Source: Mesocentrotus franciscanus (lineage: Eukaryota > Echinodermata > Echinoidea > Camarodonta > Strongylocentrotidae). Taken from it: a DNA stretch of 64,000 nucleotides. Where the stretch lies: assembly GCA_037976565.1 (NCBI GenBank), contig CP137668.1, positions 28,127,113 to 28,191,112 of the forward strand, given 5' to 3'. The position numbers were made by a program, and so were the translations under genes. The notes beneath the pieces are model-generated. The model was not told the origin of the DNA. It saw nothing but the letters and a program-made list of their open reading frames with translations, and searched no databases. Of the stretch, positions 47,221 through 58,629 are shown piece after piece; the stretch's first letter is position 1, and each line of letters opens with the position of its first letter.

Positions 47221-50200
47221 TCTCTCTCTCTCTCTCCCTCTCTCTCTCTCTTTCACTCTCTCTCTCTGTCGCTTTCTCTCTCTCTCTCTTTCGCTCCCCC
47301 TCTCTCTCCCTATCTCTCATTCCCACTATGTCTATGTTTCTCTGTCTATTTCTTTCCGTGTGGATTTCTGTCTCTCTATTCGTCACCTGATCTCAATCTG
47401 TCAGTCTTTCTCTTTGTCGATGTTGTCTACCCCTCTTTCACAGTCTACCGCTCTTGGGGGCGGGGTTAAATAAGTATTTGAAAACAACTCTGAATTATCT
47501 ACAAACTTATTCATTTTTATCAATAAACTCACAATTCTTAGGGGAACTCCAAGAGAGACCATGGATCCTCAAAGAACATTTAAAGGTAAATCAAGACCAG
47601 TCTACGACCTTTGACCTCACAAAGCCAGGTGTGTCACTCAATGATGCCGCAGCTTCGCCATGGCGTGCTCCTATCTCACCTTGAGGTATTACCCAACGAA
47701 AGCCCGCTAATTGGTGGCAAATCACACCAGCTTTTCTTCACCGATCGTATAATTTCGCGAGTCTCGCCCAAACGCACGACCATGTGAAACAGAACCTCGT
47801 CCGACCTGGGAGTTGTGATTTTCAGACCCTCCAAATTTTCCCTGTTTCACTCAATGCGACACTGCAAGTTTCCCAGTCTTGCAGAACGTTCCAAATGCAT
47901 GTCACGCGTTCACATTCAGTAGTGAAAATAAGAGCTAGGAGAGGTAAACACCAACATCATGTGTGCAGGAAAATGAAGTCGACATTGTAAAACAGTGTGA
48001 GGCAGATTATGTAATTAGGGTGCCAAGAAATGGTGTTCATCCGCGAATAAAAAGGGGCGCCAAGGTGAATGAGATTGGTGGAAATCCGTTCAAAATTTGG
48101 CGGGATTTTGTTCGTACTTGAAGGCAATTTAAAACGCGTGTCGGGGTTCAAAGCAATGCCGACTGGCTGGTAAAAAGAGTATGTTTTGTACAGTCAAGTA
48201 CATGTTTATGCATCAGTTGACAAACAGCTAGTTTTTTCTCTTCTGCGTTTGTTTGACGAATCAAATAAAATGTTCATATTGTCATGGTGACGCTTTTGTC
48301 GAATATGCTCATGACGATTTGCATAATTCGTGCAAAGACAAGGAAGTTCAACCATGCATTTTCATTCAAAATGAGGTTGGAGGATAGAGAGAATATACAA
48401 AGCAGGCATATATGAAGGAAAACAATTTTTTAAAATTAAATCAAGATACAGTGTAATACCGCTATATACCTGCTTTAGAAAGATGGCGAATATGTAATGA
48501 TCCAAAAATGGTTGAGTAAAAGGCAGAAACTTAGAGAGTAGAATTGAGAGGGGAGACAGGGAGTGAGTGACATCGGGAGAGAAAAGGACGACATGGAGAG
48601 AGAGAGAGAGAGAGATGATCAAGACAGAGAGGGGCGGTGGGAATATGAATCTCATCTTTGAATTACGAATTTGGCGGATGCTAGAGGCTCTCATTGAAGC
48701 ATCAATATTGGAAATAAAGCCCTAATTGGCGAAAAATCAACTCATAATCGGGAGGGATTGTTTGCCATTTCTCTGGCATCTACCCAATCCCTTCTCAGGA
48801 TTTCACTGATTGCACGGTCTCCTTCTCGTTACCTCAACCCAGGTCTTTTCCCTCTGATTTATTCTAGAGTAAAGATATAATGTAGTCTGTTTACCGGCTT
48901 CTATGATATCATCCTTTTATTTACCAAGCAGAACAAAAATAGACAATCCGTGTGTGAGAGATGGGAAAGGGATTCATAGTTCTGAAAAGTGAGACATTCA
49001 AAATACTAAGTAGATTGGAAAATTAGTACATAGTTCACATTGAAAATATTTTATATTCTGAAAATAGTAAACAAAAAAGGAACAAAACTATTTTATAAAC
49101 AATAGAACAAATAGATAGATACACGCTAGGAGATACATAGATTGATAAATGGGGAGATACAGTTAACAACTGAATTATTCATACCCATTGTAAATTTGAT
49201 GTTTTTGTTTTGTTTTTCCTAACTCAAGAATGAAAGGTGGACTGGTTGAATACTTTTAGATAAAAGCGTTAATATGTCACATACATAGAAATGTAAATCA
49301 GGACAAATCTATTTTTCACATACTTAAACAAATGACAAAACTTGGTAAGGGTATGAATAATTTAGTTGTTAACTGTTGGTAGATAGATGGTGAGAGAGAG
49401 AGAGAGAGAGAGATGATCCGCAAAGATATAAACGTGACGAAGTAATTTTGTATTTGAGACAGGGGTATAGATAAAGCAGCAGCATAATCATTCTTGTTGC
49501 AATAATTCAGTATACATCGGCCCACGGATATCAAATTATTAATTTCATGCTCTTTTCATATCCACAATGCCTTCCTCATTATCAAACAAAATAAAACTAC
49601 TGAGCCAGCTAGGATATAATTCATGTGAAAAGACTAGTACTTAACAAGTTAAAGGGTGACGTAATATCTATCAAATTACTTTAAGTTTAAAAAGCCTGAA
49701 AAAAAGATATCTTCCAAATAAATGTGAGTAATTAGCTAAAGCAAAAGGAAATCTGCTCTGTCGGGACTAGGATCCAACACTGGTCCCATATGTGTGTATT
49801 CGTGTTAGTTAGTCTCAACTTTTGATATACTGTATTTTAATTCTGCAAGATATGATATATTTCTTCTCATTTTGCTGGTCTAAACAAACTATAAAAAAAA
49901 AAAACAACATAATCGTTAATATGACTAAATACTAGTAAGTCATAACCAATGATTCAGAAGGAATTCAGACAATTTCTAGTGAATTTCGATTTCACTGGTA
50001 GATCTGGATATCATCTTTAAATCCGCAATGATGGCACAGACCCTAATTCTGGCCTCATACAAATATGATTTGGTGGGATTGGAGAACTCAGCGTCACAAA
50101 TAATTTCACGTTGATTGGCTCGGCTACGTGATCATTCCGTTGTCGGAAATTGTTCCATTTCAGAATCTTTACATTTATATCAGCTTTCATCTTCAGGATT

Positions 50201-50813
50201 CATCTTCAGGAATCCAGGCAGATAGAAGGGTTTTAGAGACCCGTAGAAGGATCGTAATTATTTGGATTAGGAGATGGGTTGTTGTCTCTCTATATTTGAG
50301 GTATTGGAAGGAGCATAAGTGCTGTTCACATGACGATTCCCAGGCATTCTTGAATCTTTCTTCTCAGTTATATTTGATTTGATTTCATGCAGAGTAATAT
50401 TTAATTCAGTATGGTAACATGTTTTTAGAAATTTTTGATATGATTCTATTTCAAAGTAACATTTATGCCTCTTTTTCCGTATTTTTTTTCATATCTGAGG
50501 ACAGAGGAAACAATGTAGATATTATAAAAGGATGTATGCCTGTTTAGGACGGGGTTTTTTGTCGACGCGAAATTCCATCCCTCTGCTCCAAATAGTTTTG
50601 TTCAATCGATATATTATTAGCCTAAGCACTTGAAGTTGCTAGGTCGGATAACTCTGGCTGATATCTAAGGCTGCTAAGAATAACTTCCCTTTTAAAAATG
50701 ACCAAACCGAATAATGACCAACTGTATTTAAACAAAAGTATGATAAAGAGGTATGTCCTGAAGCTACATGCACAGGATTTTTGTATAGTTATGACACAAA
50801 TAACAATTAAATG
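46945..50813. other. No gene recognised; CT/GA repeats
   Basis: Contains the (CT)n tract at 47187-47310 and short (GA)n runs at about 48595-48616 and 49391-49412. A DR1-like CGACCTTTGACCT is at 47605-47617. The 110-codon minus frame at 48362-48694 is Ser/Leu-rich because of the GA run. Confidence 0.55.
47187..47310. repeat. (CT)n microsatellite
   Basis: CTCTCT with C and TTT interruptions. Frames on both strands (72 and 106 codons) are Arg/Glu or Ser/Leu runs. Confidence 0.9.
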
Positions 50814-50868
50814 TTCCCACGCCGGGAATCGAACCCGGGCCGCGGCGGTGAGAGGGCCGAATCCTAAT
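50814..50868 (-). pseudogene. tRNA-Glu(CTC) 3' fragment
   Basis: About 55 bases match the 3' three quarters of the tRNA-Glu at 46868-46939 with only two or three substitutions: T arm, variable region and anticodon arm are kept. On the minus strand the match begins near GATTAGGATTCGG, so the 5' acceptor strand and A box are lost. The acceptor 3' strand TGGGAA is kept. It cannot fold or be transcribed as a tRNA. High similarity implies a recent origin. Confidence 0.85.
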
Positions 50869-50969
50869 CATGAAAATGAAGCTTCAAAGTTTCAGAGTCT
50901 TGTATCGAACTTGATTGTAAATGATTTGAGTCTTCAAACTGGCTAATAAAATGTGTATATTCTACTAAC

Positions 50970-51179
50970 TACAGTCAAACCTGCTTTAGTGACCACCTGT
51001 CTACAAAGACCACCTGTCTACAAAGACCACCTGTCTACAAAGACCACATTTTTTGTTTCCCTTGAAAATGGTTTCTCATTGAAACATGTACTAAAGTAAC
51101 CTGTCTACAAAGACCACCTGTCTACAAAGACCACTTTTATGTTTCCCTTGGGCGGTCGCTATAGACAGGTTTGACTGTA
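50970..51179. mobile_element. TA-flanked MITE with internal 17-bp tandem repeats
   Basis: The ends TACAGTCAAACCTG and CAGGTTTGACTGTA are a perfect inverted pair, with TA at both edges as for Tc1/mariner targets. The interior has GACCACCTGTCTACAAA repeated three times (50991-51045) and again twice (about 51100-51135), separated by TTTGTTTCCCTTG blocks that also recur. The right side has GGGCGGTCGCTATAGACAGG, probably the ancestral terminal sequence. No transposase. Confidence 0.85.
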
Positions 51180-51742
51180 TCATGATTATGTGTACTTTAT
51201 TTTGAGTTTAAATGAAGTAAGATGAAAGAATAAATGTGTACAATACAAACATGTATATGGGACTAGATATAAAGACATACCCTGGTAAGATAATATAATC
51301 AACAGCCCGAAAAACGTCGTTATATCACCCAATCTCAGTAGCCTAGGTCATGAGCGTTCGGTCGTTCTATAAGGCACGTGCGAAAGCCATAATTCACTTC
51401 CGAATTTTTTTCTTGTTCGATTATTACCCAAATATTTTCTAGATCATGGAAAATTTTGAAAACGCCGGGATTGGGCTCTTTTGTATTAGCTATTGAAACA
51501 GCTTCAAGGAAAACTTCAATCTCATTGGCGATGTTCTTGAAAAGTCATTGTCATTATTGCAACAGCACACCTCATATGATCTGTGCGGTAAGTTGATTTT
51601 AGTTTTACCGATATTCCCAAGGTTAACTATTTGAAGTGATTCACTTGATTAAACTTTGGAAAATATTGCTTACCACAGCGGTTTGAATTAATAGTAGAAC
51701 TGACACTGATATGTTTACATGAAAACATGTTTTCAAAAGTTG
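51180..51742. other. No gene recognised
   Basis: ATGTATATGGGACT at about 51251 is another instance of the recurrent motif. Otherwise nothing is recognised. Confidence 0.5.
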
Positions 51743-51912
51743 GGTCCTTGACGTTTTTTTTTTTTTTTTTAATATTTGTAAAACTTGTTATCAATAACAA
51801 ATGCTACATTTCTATGGCAAATTTGCTCTCAGCCAATCAAATGCCATGATTTCAGTAGCTTATAACAGTTATTGTAACTTGTTATTGATAACAAGTTTTA
51901 TGAAACAGGACC
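51743..51912. mobile_element. MITE, GGTCCTGTTTCATAAAACTTG family
   Basis: AAAACTTGTTATCAATAAC (from 51780) and GTTATTGATAACAAGTTTTA (51881-51900) are perfect inverted repeats. The outer GGTCC and AGGACC also pair, with a poly(T) expansion in the left end. The interior CTATGGCAAATTTGCTCTCAGCC, AATCAAATGCCATGATTTC matches the fragment at 44488-44600. Confidence 0.75.
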
Positions 51913-52499
51913 TTTACAAAGAAGATGTCTGTGATACTTTTATGGTGGGATGTATGCATTAGCAGACTTATTCATTGTAAAGCTAGTTTGATCCCAATAA
52001 ATAATGATTCTGTTAATTAACTTATTCTTATTCTATTTGTCAAATGTTTAGAGTATTAAGCTTTAGCTACATTTGAATTTTTATGAGATCAAATCAAATC
52101 TTATTTATACAAGGGAATCTACATTGTACAAGCGTAGCTTTTTACTAGATTCCCCCATATTTCACCACAAATATATTTGTCTAATTTCAATTAAAATACG
52201 ATGCAATTGTATTTATATCTCGGTATGTTAATTCGACTGTATTTTTTAAACTTTAATTGCCTGACATTTTTGTATGTATTTTTGTTTAAACCTATTGAAT
52301 GAACAATTCTTTTCACTCTTACTGTTTATTGCTTTTGATTTATGTAATGAATGTAAATATGAAATATGAAATAAAACAGATGATTTAAAGAAAAGGTTGA
52401 GTTCTGGCAAATCTGAGGAGAGTTGAAAAACACTTCGGGAGCGTTATCATTGTTATTATGCAAGTTTGGAAGAACATCAGAGAAAAAAATTCCCTGAAG
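51913..52499. other. No gene recognised
   Basis: AT-rich. ATGAAATATGAAATAAAAC near 52360 could be a retroposon tail, but no element is readable. Confidence 0.4.
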
Positions 52500-52620
52500 A
52501 GCATGTCTCTTCAAATGCCTTTATATTCTAAATATGACAAGTAACAGCTTAAAAATGAGGCCCGCTTTTTATGCCACATTTTTGTGTGGTCCCATATACA
52601 TCTTTCGTAATTATAATTAT
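52500..52620 (-). mobile_element. Dispersed element, TGTATATGGGACT family, minus-strand copy
   Basis: On the minus strand GAAAGATGTATATGGGACC is followed by ACACAAAAATGTGGCATAAAA and TTGTCATATTTAGAATAT, matching 28725-28810 (TGTATATGGGACTACACAAAGATGTGGG and TTGTCATATTTGACATAT). The left extent beyond 52620 is uncertain. Confidence 0.5.
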
Positions 52621-52839
52621 TGTGTTCGTTTTTTTGTTTGTCTGTCTGTTTGGTTGTTCGTATTTTAATTGTCGGTAGGCCTACTCTTTTGCACAGGCCT
52701 GCTTTTGCCTTTTCTTGTTTCACGTAGAAGATAAGGACGTTACCGTTACCAAATTTTATTTTCTTTAATCGATTGAAATTTAGTGCTAAATTTTCCGCTT
52801 GATATTTCATTATTTTATGATATTGATTTGATTTTGCAT

Positions 52840-55800
52840 CATGACATTACAAGGTCAGTATTTTGGCTTTTTTAGGAAAGTGAAATTGCGTATTGAATGG
52901 GTTAAATTATTATGTAGTTTGTATCAGAGCTTTCAAACGAAATTTCATTTGTCTGCGTGTAATCTATAACAAAAAAAATCGAACCATTTTCCCCTGACCC
53001 GATCGACGAAAGTCAGTCTTGTTTAGGCCTATAATCATACCCTCTATGGAATATGATTAAAATGTGATTAGTATTTAAAAAAAAATACATTTTTCGTTAT
53101 TTTGACAGGGCACGGTGATGATGTCAGAAAGTACGGCCGACATTTTGGACTACGTGCAAAAGTCAACTTTGCATGGGGTCGAAGCGCCGGACGCAGTGAC
53201 ACAAACGGATTGCATACGAGGACAAAATTTGTTATAAAATCTTTCTTTCGCTCTGTCAACATTATCGTCTGCTTTTTCCCCGTCTTCGACTCGCTGAAGA
53301 CAGCAAAGTAGGTGGATGCCAGAGAAAAAGTAAGGGATTGACATCACGATTTGATTATAATTCTTTCCCGCTACTTGACCAGTTGGGGTCTAAGCAGGAG
53401 ATTTGACTCGGATTTGTGAAGGTACAGCAAACAGAGCGCGTACAAGTCGGCCACAGCGAGAGTGAGGCTGGGGCGCAGAGCAGTCCGTCGTCTGTTCTTT
53501 CACTTCAGTCCCATGCGTTCTTCGCGCTGCAGGGAGGGAGCACCACTTCAGATGCGCCTCGGTTGAATGGCCTAGGCCAATTCAAATCCCACCTGTTAAC
53601 GCCAAATAAACACCTCATAAATCTAATTCTCCCCCTCAGATGTCTCTCGTCAGAATGATTCATGAGACAGCAGGTATGTTAGCTGTCGGTATGTGTGTTT
53701 AATGCTTCAAAATGTTCAAAAAGAAGAACACATCCACGGGTGGATGCCAGTCAAAAGTCGCGAGGATGCTTCATTTATTTTCACAGGGCTTAACCTGATC
53801 ATCTTAAAGGTATTTTGGAGGATAAAACCAGGGCACATCCAACATCCTCTTTCCGTACTTCAAGAAATTCAACTTCAGTTTGCGTACTTCAAGAAATTCA
53901 ACTTCAGTTTACCCTCAATTACTGAGGTGTTTACCAGCTGACCCAAATGGTCAAGAATCAATCGGCATATTGATTAGAATTAATAATACTTGATTCAATT
54001 TTTAAAATGAAAGTGTTTTTTAGATATTTTGTTGTCATAGCAGCATGTGCAACAGAAGTCTTGCTATGTCGGCAAGAAGGGCACTATTAGGCATCTCATT
54101 TTCATCTTGTTGTCCACTAATTCTCCATCAGTATATCCAGCTCGGGGGCAGCTCGGGCAAATCTGCTGACGAGTCGAAGTGAAGTAATGGGCATCGATCC
54201 ATTCGCCAACAGAATTGATAAATGAGGCAACCAAACATTCAAACATCCATCTTTTTGTTGGTTTTATGCAAATAATTTAGACACTGATTATGGAATAACT
54301 CAGTTACGACACATGCATTAACCACTCATAAGGTGACTACTATTTAGGTCTCTAGACTCTATCATTATTTTACTTTTTTTCTTCTAAATTTTGCATAATT
54401 ATAAAAAGGAGGTCTTTATACATTGCCACTCCTTATTCTAGACCGAACCAGATGCCGATTGTCTTTCTCCTGATTCTAAAAGCAGGTGGTTTGAAACACG
54501 AAGTTTCGCTGTCCATTCGTGCCAGTCGTCCCGAGGTCTTACAGCTTCACATTTTGACATCGTATGGACACCCAGTTGTCGTGTTTCAAACTACGGGAAT
54601 GTTAATTAGAATCTTGGACGCTCATGTATATCTATCTACTTGAAATAAATGATGGGTGTCCTCCTTTAATAAACTGTTTCTCACGACGTACTGGGTATAA
54701 CCGCATCCTTCGCACTTCTCTCTATCTAACTGTCCTTGAACAGCATGGATGTGTACATCTCCTGTAACATTCGTCACAGGATCGTTTCATGGCGTAGAAA
54801 TCTGATTAAGGGCACCTGGGGCTACCCCCTCCCTCCTATCACCAATATGACACCCCCTGTTTCTTGTTGTTGCAGCACTGTCAACCATCTCGCAGTGATC
54901 TTAATACATCGACATTAACATTTTTTTAGTTTTGCTTCCTGGGGGTGTAAGGAGAAGGGGGAAGCTCTAGGATGTGGTTTCGCAAAGGACAGCATCAAGG
55001 AAATCAGTGTATCCCTTTACTCAATAGCAGGATGAGTCGAGGCTTGCCACCATCGTGCCATACTGAAATTTCACACCTCTACCTAGAGACACGGCAGCCG
55101 GTGTCAGATGAACAAGGATGTTTACGGATACACATTGATGCAGATGATGATCCTAAGGCAAAGATGCGGTATCGATTCATGACACTCTAGTAGCTGGTCA
55201 TTGCGCTGTGACGTCATAATTTCTTACCAACTCGACGCCCGGGTCTCTTTTCCCGCTCTGCGTGAAGCGATGTGCGAAACATCAAATCATATGAAGGTGG
55301 TATTACGTGACTTTTGAAATCCGATATCAGGCGATTATAGTATGCCAAGTACATTTCGCTACCCATCATCATATTTCTTGCTCGAAAGGAGTGAACTTAG
55401 GTGAAACGTTTAATCCCTTCATCCCAGAACCATAGACCGTTTCGTCTAAAATGGATTGTAATCAATGTAAATCAATGAGTTTATAATCTGATATAACTCA
55501 GCATTAATATAATTGATTTGCTTCAGCAGTTTAGTCACTTTCACCAATTTGTCTCCTGTTACATGCAAAGTATTCAGTGCTTAGAACATCACTGCAAACG
55601 ATATATTCTCAGTATATTCTGTGCACATTATGTGAGCAAGTGGCACCTTTAATATTTGTATCGGTTAATTGAACAAAAAAGACAAATAATGAAATATGAC
55701 AAGAATCTTTACAAATAGATTTTGCTTGGATTTTTGTAGAAAATGTGATAATCTTGAAGTTTTTGTTAACGCATTCACATTAATACTTGTCAAAGCGCTT

Positions 55801-57574
55801 TGCATTAAAATGTTACCTATAGGTCATTGGTTTTAGTTGCACTTCCAAGGGGAACATTGTAGCCAGTGACCGTTTTATATGCGTCTATATACTTGTCAAA
55901 TCCCAGTGATATTCTCCATTTTAAGAGAAACCCATTTATTCACCTGGATATAGAGAAACAATGTGGTAAAAATACCCAACCTGACACTGTTCTATTCTCT
56001 TGAATAATATCGCTGACATCTTTCTTCTTGGTCACTGCTGGTACTACTTAAAACCGCCCAAACAATAATGTACCGGCTACGCTAATTCTTGTGGGAGGTA
56101 GATACCACCTGACGAAGTAATCGCCACCTCCTCTTTCTTCGGTATCCCGTCCTGAACCCATTTGTGTACCCCCTCCTGTTTCTCCCATGCTCCTGAACAA
56201 CTGGTCCTACTGAACGGGGTGAATGGGGCAAGTAATATGGAGTAGGCTCGGGAGGGGTAAATTAACTTTCATCAGAGCTGTTTGTCATTCGTTAGTTAAA
56301 CTCAGCGTGGCATCTGGAAAATGTGATTTGGGAAGTTCATGTATTTTTTTCCTCGAAATGATATAGGAGATTCCTTGGGGGTTGACACCTAGCTGGAAAT
56401 ATAAAATTCATGTGTTCAACTTACCACCTCTAACTAATCAAATTTGGGTGTCTTGTTCATTCAGTCTTGACGAATCTGCTGATTGATAGATTTGGTAGTC
56501 GCTGTGATCCAAGTGGTACCCTTACCCTTAAGTCACATCGAAAAGGGCATCTCATTAGCACTCGAAAGATTCAGTTAACAGGTAATATCCTTACTTTGGT
56601 AATACTCTAGAACGTGAAAACGAATTCAACCCGTCTGTGAGTATGCGATGAGAACATTACATACCTGAAGCATCGCCTTTTATTAAAAGTTCGTTTGACC
56701 ATACTGTGGTGTGAATATATATGGCAGTCAACTACGTTTTACTATCATATTTAATGTATTCAACTGTTGACATCAAGCAATGGTGAACATAGTATATGCC
56801 ACTGCTTACGTCAATCAATGGTGTGAAGGCAATGCGGAGAACTTGCATCCCAGTGCTGACTCATTTGGAGAACAGAACAGTGAGCACATCCCACCGCTGA
56901 CACCAATAAAAGTCAAAATAGCAAATTCAACATAACGTAGTGAACAAATCAAGCTGAACAGTGCACAGTGTAAACAAAATGTCTTCATAGATGTAAACCC
57001 TTCATTTGAAGAATAACAAAATTGTGTATTTACCAATCGGTTAGTTTCCTGATCAAGATATTTATATCTCCAGGTAGTTTTAGATGGGAACATTTCTGAG
57101 GTTACAACGACTTTCGTTGGGTTCAGGAAGATAGTATTCACCATTTTAATTTCGGAAGAGGGAATTATGGGAAAATGCTTTCCAGGAAGTATAATCATGT
57201 TGGTTCAAGATCCATCTCCTACCTTCGATGTTGCATCATCTTTTTGATATTGCCTTTTTATATCAGATCTTTCCCTGGAGTCGTATCCCAGTTGGTGATC
57301 TCTTAACTGCCACAACATAATGAATACTGTGGATTCTCGCACCCCATCATTCGCCGCCTAAACTCACGTAAATGGGCCTCATGCAGCAGGATAAATACGA
57401 AGAGCGTCTGTGGCAGTGGGATAGCTATAGTGAAAGAAAGGAACTACTCCAAATAACACATTAACTCCAGAAACAATCATATTTTGACCTGTTAACTGTC
57501 ATGGCCTAGATTTCAGGGAATGCTTTTATCAGGTAGTGTGTCTCATGTTTAGTACTTTTAGCCCGGTGTCTAAC
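52840..57574. other. No gene recognised
   Basis: 53100-53640 is somewhat GC-richer than its surroundings and might include exonic or promoter sequence, but I cannot define an exon. GTTTGAAACACGA (54489-54501) and TCGTGTTTCAAAC (54579-54591) are inverted repeats 77 bases apart. The 127-codon minus frame at 56815-57198 is not low complexity, but I recognise no family. Confidence 0.5.
53854..53911. repeat. Two perfect 29-bp tandem units
   Basis: CGTACTTCAAGAAATTCAAC plus TTCAGTTT is present twice head to tail at 53854 and 53883, essentially identical. Confidence 0.9.
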
Positions 57575-57790
57575 TAAACAGTCGCGTTTGATGGGCATTA
57601 CGTCGTCGTATCACTTCGCCCCCTTTCTCCCAATGCAAGGGTTGAGGGTTCGAATCCCAGCTCGGCACTATCGTCCTTTGATGCTTTGACCACTTTTGCC
57701 ACTATCCACCCAGGTGTAAATGGGTACACAATATGCTAGAGCGCTACACATTTATAATTGGGGTAATAAAACTGGAGCGCCGGTAGCGTC
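57575..57790 (+). mobile_element. tRNA-derived SINE
   Basis: B box GGTTCGAATCC at 57648-57658, then GCTCGGCACTATCGTCCTTTG, TTGCCACTATCCACCCAGGTG and AAATGGGTACACA, then GCTAGAGCGCTACACATTTAT. This is the same body order as the SINE at 22325-22510. The A box is not clear. Expected tail sequence ends near the AATAAAACTGG block. Confidence 0.7.
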
Positions 57791-58015
57791 ATGGTGTGAC
57801 GGACATGTGCGTTATATAAGAAGCCACCATTATCAAAGCAAAAAAGATACAAGTAGGCCTACATGTATATCTGAAAGAAATGTGCCGCCCTTGACATCAA
57901 CAAGGACAGTCTGGTTTATGACATGCAGGAGGCACGTGATTATTGTGACTGAGCCTTCACAATGTTTCCATCCCCATTGTGATTTCCATTTTCGTTTCGT
58001 TTGATTTATCTTCAT

Positions 58016-58181
58016 TGTCATATATTGATCATAATGTCATACCATGAGTCACTATTGTAAAGCTGCGCATGCGCCGTGCGAAATAAACTTGCTTTTGAGT
58101 CTTATACCAAGAGTATCAAACGTGTGCTAACTATCTGTCTTGAGTATTCATCTGTGCACCTTTAATTAAGAGTACATAACA
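58016..58181 (+). mobile_element. LTR of a Ty3/gypsy-like retrotransposon, forward copy
   Basis: Starts TGTCATATATTGAT and ends ...AGTACATAACA, about 166 bases, with an inverted counterpart at 58460-58627. AAATTTGGCGACGA after it is in the position of a primer-binding/leader segment and resembles the TGGCGACGA of many gypsy-like elements (from general knowledge). AATAAA occurs inside at about 58081. Confidence 0.65.
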
Positions 58182-58235
58182 AATTTGGCGACGAATATTT
58201 TATTCTTCAGTTTGTTAAAGTTCTGATATCCAGGA

Positions 58236-58425
58236 ATGGCTACTTTTGGAACAATTGGTGAATTTCGGGAAGATGAATGGAGTTGGTCCCAGTACATTAA
58301 GCGTATGTGTCATTACTTCGACGTCAACAGCATCGTGGATGAGGGGAGAAAGCGATCCATCATAATGAGCGTATATGGAGCCTCAATCTGCCTACAAGTT
58401 GATGTCGGGTTAGGCGGCACCAAGA
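58236..58425 (+). pseudogene. Partial gag of a Ty3/gypsy-like retrotransposon
   Basis: The frame opens with MATFGTIGEFREDEWSWSQY about 55 bases after the LTR end and continues through a CHYFDVN block, a basic KRS block and MSVYGAS. The order of an acidic/Trp-containing N-terminus, a Y-x-x-x-x-x-x-F-x-x-N block and a LS-x-G-A/VYGAS block fits gag proteins of invertebrate gypsy-like elements. After about codon 60 the frame runs into an inverted LTR copy, so the remaining codons to the stop near 58481 are not gag. Everything from capsid onward, protease and polymerase is missing. Confidence 0.6.
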
Positions 58426-58627
58426 AAGCCTGGTCACATCCTAGTCGTCACAAATCTGTTGTTATGTATACTCCTAATTAATGGTACACAGATGAATACT
58501 CGAGACAGATAATTAGCACACGTTTGATACTCTTGGTATAAGATTCCAAAGCAAGTCTACTTCGCACGGCGCATGCGCAGCTTTACAATTGTGACTCATG
58601 GAACGACATCATTATCAATATATGACA
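58426..58627 (-). mobile_element. Inverted LTR plus leader of the same retrotransposon
   Basis: Read on the minus strand, 58627 to 58460 repeats the forward LTR with a few substitutions (GAGTCAC, TTGTAAAGCTGCGCATGCGCC, ACCAAGAGTATCAAACGTGTG, GAGTATTCATCTGTG, ACATAACA) and continues into ATTTGTGACGACT, like the leader TTTGGCGACGA. The flanking bases (TTCAT and ACCAT) do not form a clear target duplication. Confidence 0.7.
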
Positions 58628-58629
58628 AC

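Noticed and set aside
47560..47586. ACCATGG start with GTAAAT donor as a tiny first exon
   Set aside because: Good start context, but only nine codons (MDPQRTFKG-like) and a weak donor; a chance combination is likely.
50990..51140. CRISPR-like array of 17-bp direct repeats
   Set aside because: Units are contiguous without spacers, flanked by perfect inverted termini and TA; it is a MITE in a eukaryotic genome.
54489..54591. Inverted repeat GTTTGAAACACGA as a MITE
   Set aside because: Only 13-base arms, no target duplication and no second copy seen.
56815..57198. 127-codon minus-strand frame
   Set aside because: No domain recognised; Cys- and Phe-rich end and lack of splice context make chance more likely.
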